Of a DNA stretch of 6,014 nucleotides, positions 3,325-6,014 are shown one piece after another. A model generated the notes under the pieces. That model had not been told where the DNA came from and searched no databases. It saw only the letters and a program-made list of their open reading frames with translations. The stretch spans positions 1-6,014 of the forward strand of contig JAGQNX010000077.1 of NCBI GenBank assembly GCA_020427865.1, given 5' to 3'. Every line of letters begins with the position of its first letter. Within the stretch, counting starts at the first letter, position 1. Position numbers and translations under genes: made by a program. The DNA comes from a candidate division WWE3 bacterium (lineage in GTDB: Bacteria; Patescibacteriota; WWE3; UBA101185; UBA10185).

Positions 3325-6014
3325 ATGTATGCTACTTGGGGTTTTTATATACCACTTGGAATAGTTGGACTCTGGAGATGGGGAGTGTGGGTTACAAAAC
3401 AATTAATTTCAAAAAAATATAAAGAAACAACTCTAGACTATAACGCAAAAGTTTCACTTATTACACCTGTATATAATGAAAATCCGGAGGTCTTTTTAGA
3501 AGCATTAAAATCTTGGTATAAGAACAAACCAAATGAAATAATTGCGGTTATTGATCATAGTGATACTGTATGTATAAAGGTATTTAAAAAGTTTCAAACC
3601 ACTCATAAAAACTGTACTCTAATCATAACCAAAGAACCAGGTAAAAGACCTGCACTAGCAAAGGGAATCAAAACTTCAAAATATGAAATATTAGCATTAG
3701 TAGATAGTGATACAGTGTGGGACAAGAACACGCTTAAATTTGCATTAAGACCATTTGCAGATTCACAAGTTGGAGGGGTTGCAACCAGGCAAAACGAAAG
3801 CGTAAGACAAACTACAGCCCAAAAACTTTTTGATATTCAATTAAATTTAAGATACAAAGAAGAACTTCCATTTTTAGCTGCATATGGAAACGTTATAACG
3901 TGTATATCTGGCCGCACTGCATTTTATAGAAAACAGGCAGTGTTACCAATTTTAGACCAAATGGTTAATGAGACTTTTTTTGGAAAAAAGGTAATAAGCG
4001 GAGAAGATAAAAGACTTACATATTTAATAGAATCCAATGATTGGAAAGTTCGATACCAAAAATCAGCACGTGTATATACCCCAGGAGCTAGAACACTAAG
4101 TACATTTTTAAAACAACGTTTAAGATGGACACGAAACAGTTGGAGAGCTGATACTCGTGCATTGTACGAAGGATGGGTATATAAACATAAATGGCTAACC
4201 TTCTTTTTAATTGATAGATTAATCCAACCGTTTACCCTACTACTAGGCCCAATGTATTTTATTAATTCCCTTCTACATGCGGAGTTTAATATAGCACTAG
4301 GTATACTTTTTTGGTGGCATGGGAGCAGGCTAATAAAGATTCATCAGCATCTTAAAGAACAACCTAAAGATATAAAGTTAATTTCAGTCTATATCATCTA
4401 CACATATGTATTAGGCATAATAAAAATTTATGCACTTTATAGCATAAATCAACAAGGATGGATTACGAGGTGGAGTTCAAATAGACTACAAAAAGCAAAC
4501 CTGCTTAAAGCATTTACAAGGCACGCCAATACTTTTAGTACACTCACTCTTTTATTTTTAATAGTGGCATTTGTTAGAAAAGAAACCACGTATGCAAATA
4601 AATCACCATATGTTGAAAGCTTACAGGAACTTACACTTGTAGAGGCTATTCAAAAACCACTTATTGGAGAACTAACAATGGAACAAGCACAACCCATACA
4701 ACTACATGTGGTAGAAACAGACACTAACCTACAAAATTTATCGTTACTGCTAAAAGTAAATCCCAATAAATTGTACAAATTTAATCACAATATACTTAAC
4801 TCAAACACTATAAAAGCAGGAACTGTTATAAGTGTGCCAAACGAAAGTATTACATATAAGCCCGAGATTCCAACCAAAAACTTTAGCAACAGATTAAAAA
4901 TAACATATAGCAAGTCAGATGATGTTATTCATGTTAAAGGCAAAGGGCAAGTTACAAATCTAACAAGAATTAAAAAAGTACTAGATGACAATGGTCTTAA
5001 TAATCTGTTAGAAAAAAAAGGCAAAGAATGGACACTTAACAAGTCTATGAGTGTAGATAGAGGTGTAACTTTAATATTGTCGGGAGATGAGATTTCATGG
5101 CTAAAACTAAAAAGCCAAGAGGACTCTTTTGTATGGCTAAGAACATTTAATGGAAGAATATTAATCCAAAATACTAAGATCACATCATGGGATACAAATA
5201 AACAAGCTTTTGACGAAAACTTAGAAGATGGAAGAGCTTTTGTACACGCCAAATATGATTCTCGTATGGATATTTATAATTCAGAACTAGCCTATTTGGG
5301 AAGTTCTGTTCCCACGTCTTTTGGAGGCTATTACGGAGTATCTTGGAAAGTACCAGAAGGAGGACATATAAAATATTTAGTTACAGGAGAGGTTTTAAAT
5401 TCTAACTTTCACAACAATTACTTTGGAGTATATACCTATGGGGCGAATGGAATGACTTTTAAAAATAATATCTTTAGCGACAACATAGAATATGGTTTTG
5501 ATCCGCATGATTATATAAATAATTTTGTGGTTGCAAATAATCTAGCATATAACAATGGAAACCATGGAATGATATTTTCGGTAGGATGTTTTAATAATTT
5601 AATTGAAAATAATCAGTCATATTTTAATAAGCTACAAGGTCTAATGCTAGACAACAAATCTAATGGAAACATTGTACGAAACAATATTTTTTATGGAAAT
5701 GTAAACGGAATCTCATTACAAGGATCCGACAATAATTTAATTAAAGATAATGTAATTTATAATAACCAAATCGGAATAAGAATTAATATCGGATCTAAAA
5801 ATAATTCTATTCAACAAAATAATATCGAACAAAATTCTAAATGGGGAATTTATATATACGAAGGTTCAAACGATAACACGCTTGCAGAAAATTTAATTCT
5901 AAATAATCAGATTGGGATTTATATTAAAGCAGAAAGCACATCAATATATGAAAACGAAGTTAGTGAAAATGTTATTGGGATAGCACTTAAAGAAGATGCT
6001 GCACATAACAGAAC
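3325..6014 (+). CDS. Fusion: GT2 polysaccharide synthase - LysM-like module - AlgG-like C5-epimerase beta-helix (3' partial)
   Basis: 896 residues are visible with no stop. One membrane helix (about 4-22) precedes a cytoplasmic family-2 glycosyltransferase with PVYNE (48-52), Asp77, GKR (106-108), the metal-binding DSD (127-129), acceptor-site GED (226-228), QRLRW (264-268) and, after further hydrophobic segments (about 290-335 and 352-374), GWITR (378-382). These are marks of processive hyaluronan/alginate-type synthases. A last helix (402-417), preceded by basic residues, should send the rest outside the cell. A LysM-like module (about 460-506, HVVETDTN to SVP) may hold it to peptidoglycan. 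From about 515 the protein resembles alginate C5-epimerases: SWD (621-623), a LAYLG patch (655-659), a right-handed beta-helix, and YGFDPHD (723-729) with predicted catalytic His728, then HGMIFS (747-752). The AlgG arginine expected next is Val753. Likely role: build, export and epimerise a uronic-acid polymer. The sugar donor is unknown. ATG 3325 is chosen over TTG 3292 because of the -10 spacing; neither has a Shine-Dalgarno site. Confidence 0.9.
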   Translation, partial: MYATWGFYIPLGIVGLWRWGVWVTKQLISKKYKETTLDYNAKVSLITPVYNENPEVFLEALKSWYKNKPNEIIAVIDHSDTVCIKVFKKFQTTHKNCTLIITKEPGKRPALAKGIKTSKYEILALVDSDTVWDKNTLKFALRPFADSQVGGVATRQNESVRQTTAQKLFDIQLNLRYKEELPFLAAYGNVITCISGRTAFYRKQAVLPILDQMVNETFFGKKVISGEDKRLTYLIESNDWKVRYQKSARVYTPGARTLSTFLKQRLRWTRNSWRADTRALYEGWVYKHKWLTFFLIDRLIQPFTLLLGPMYFINSLLHAEFNIALGILFWWHGSRLIKIHQHLKEQPKDIKLISVYIIYTYVLGIIKIYALYSINQQGWITRWSSNRLQKANLLKAFTRHANTFSTLTLLFLIVAFVRKETTYANKSPYVESLQELTLVEAIQKPLIGELTMEQAQPIQLHVVETDTNLQNLSLLLKVNPNKLYKFNHNILNSNTIKAGTVISVPNESITYKPEIPTKNFSNRLKITYSKSDDVIHVKGKGQVTNLTRIKKVLDDNGLNNLLEKKGKEWTLNKSMSVDRGVTLILSGDEISWLKLKSQEDSFVWLRTFNGRILIQNTKITSWDTNKQAFDENLEDGRAFVHAKYDSRMDIYNSELAYLGSSVPTSFGGYYGVSWKVPEGGHIKYLVTGEVLNSNFHNNYFGVYTYGANGMTFKNNIFSDNIEYGFDPHDYINNFVVANNLAYNNGNHGMIFSVGCFNNLIENNQSYFNKLQGLMLDNKSNGNIVRNNIFYGNVNGISLQGSDNNLIKDNVIYNNQIGIRINIGSKNNSIQQNNIEQNSKWGIYIYEGSNDNTLAENLILNNQIGIYIKAESTSIYENEVSENVIGIALKEDAAHNR
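5335..6014 (+). repeat. Protein-level beta-helix repeats (PbH1/NosD-like rungs)
   Basis: The encoded protein repeats a rung of about 21-24 residues of the type N-x-I/V-x-x-N-x-x-x-x-N-x-x-G-I-x-I. The rung glycine recurs at residues 701, 724, 748, 772, 795, 817, 841, 864 and 885 of the fusion protein, with an earlier one at 671. Asparagine ladders typical of stacked right-handed beta-helices are evident (NN, ENN, RNN, DNV, QNN). The active-site motif YGFDPHD lies on the second rung of the regular series. Repeats continue to the window edge, so the domain is not complete. Confidence 0.75.

Noticed and set aside
4929..5252. Minus-strand open frame of 107 codons inside the fusion gene
   Set aside because: It lies fully opposite the AlgG-like domain, whose protein pattern is clear, and its own translation has no recognisable motif. 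It is an antisense shadow.
5335..6014. Asn-rich repeats as a DNA-level tandem repeat or CRISPR-like array
   Set aside because: The periodicity is in the protein (21-24 residues with variable spacing); the nucleotide sequences of the units differ and there are no identical repeats with spacers.

Overview
AT-rich bacterial DNA holding seven genes: six on the plus strand and one small gene on the minus strand. Open frames fit the standard bacterial code, with TAA, TAG and TGA all used as stops. Small membrane and secreted proteins, a compact amidase and mostly Shine-Dalgarno-free starts suggest a small-genome lineage, perhaps Patescibacteria (CPR). That placement is an inference from style, not from a marker gene.

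Layout. Positions 1-789 carry the C-terminal part of a membrane sensor histidine kinase, cut by the window edge. It is followed by a secreted His- and Gln/Glu-rich protein (858-1280) with a perfect Shine-Dalgarno sequence and a strong intrinsic terminator. Next come a two-helix membrane protein of unknown function (1362-1610), a membrane-anchored cell-wall amidase (1651-2427), a convergent minus-strand single-helix membrane protein (2410-2586), and a TsaC/YrdC-type threonylcarbamoyl-AMP synthase (2615-3208). The last 2.7 kb (3325 to the window end, no stop reached) is one very long frame.

The long frame is the highlight. It encodes a processive family-2 glycosyltransferase of the hyaluronan/alginate synthase kind, then a last membrane segment, a LysM-like module, and a right-handed parallel beta-helix. 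The helix carries the YGFDPHD active-site signature of alginate (mannuronan) C5-epimerases of the AlgG kind. Polymer synthesis, export and epimerisation therefore appear to be combined in one polypeptide, where Pseudomonas uses separate Alg8, Alg44 and AlgG proteins.

Much of the window concerns the cell surface: kinase and secreted protein may form a stress or metal sensing pair, the amidase trims peptidoglycan, and the fusion would make and modify an exopolysaccharide. A second theme is transcriptional. Several genes without a Shine-Dalgarno sequence have a -10-like hexamer 6-7 bases before the start codon, the geometry expected of leaderless mRNAs.
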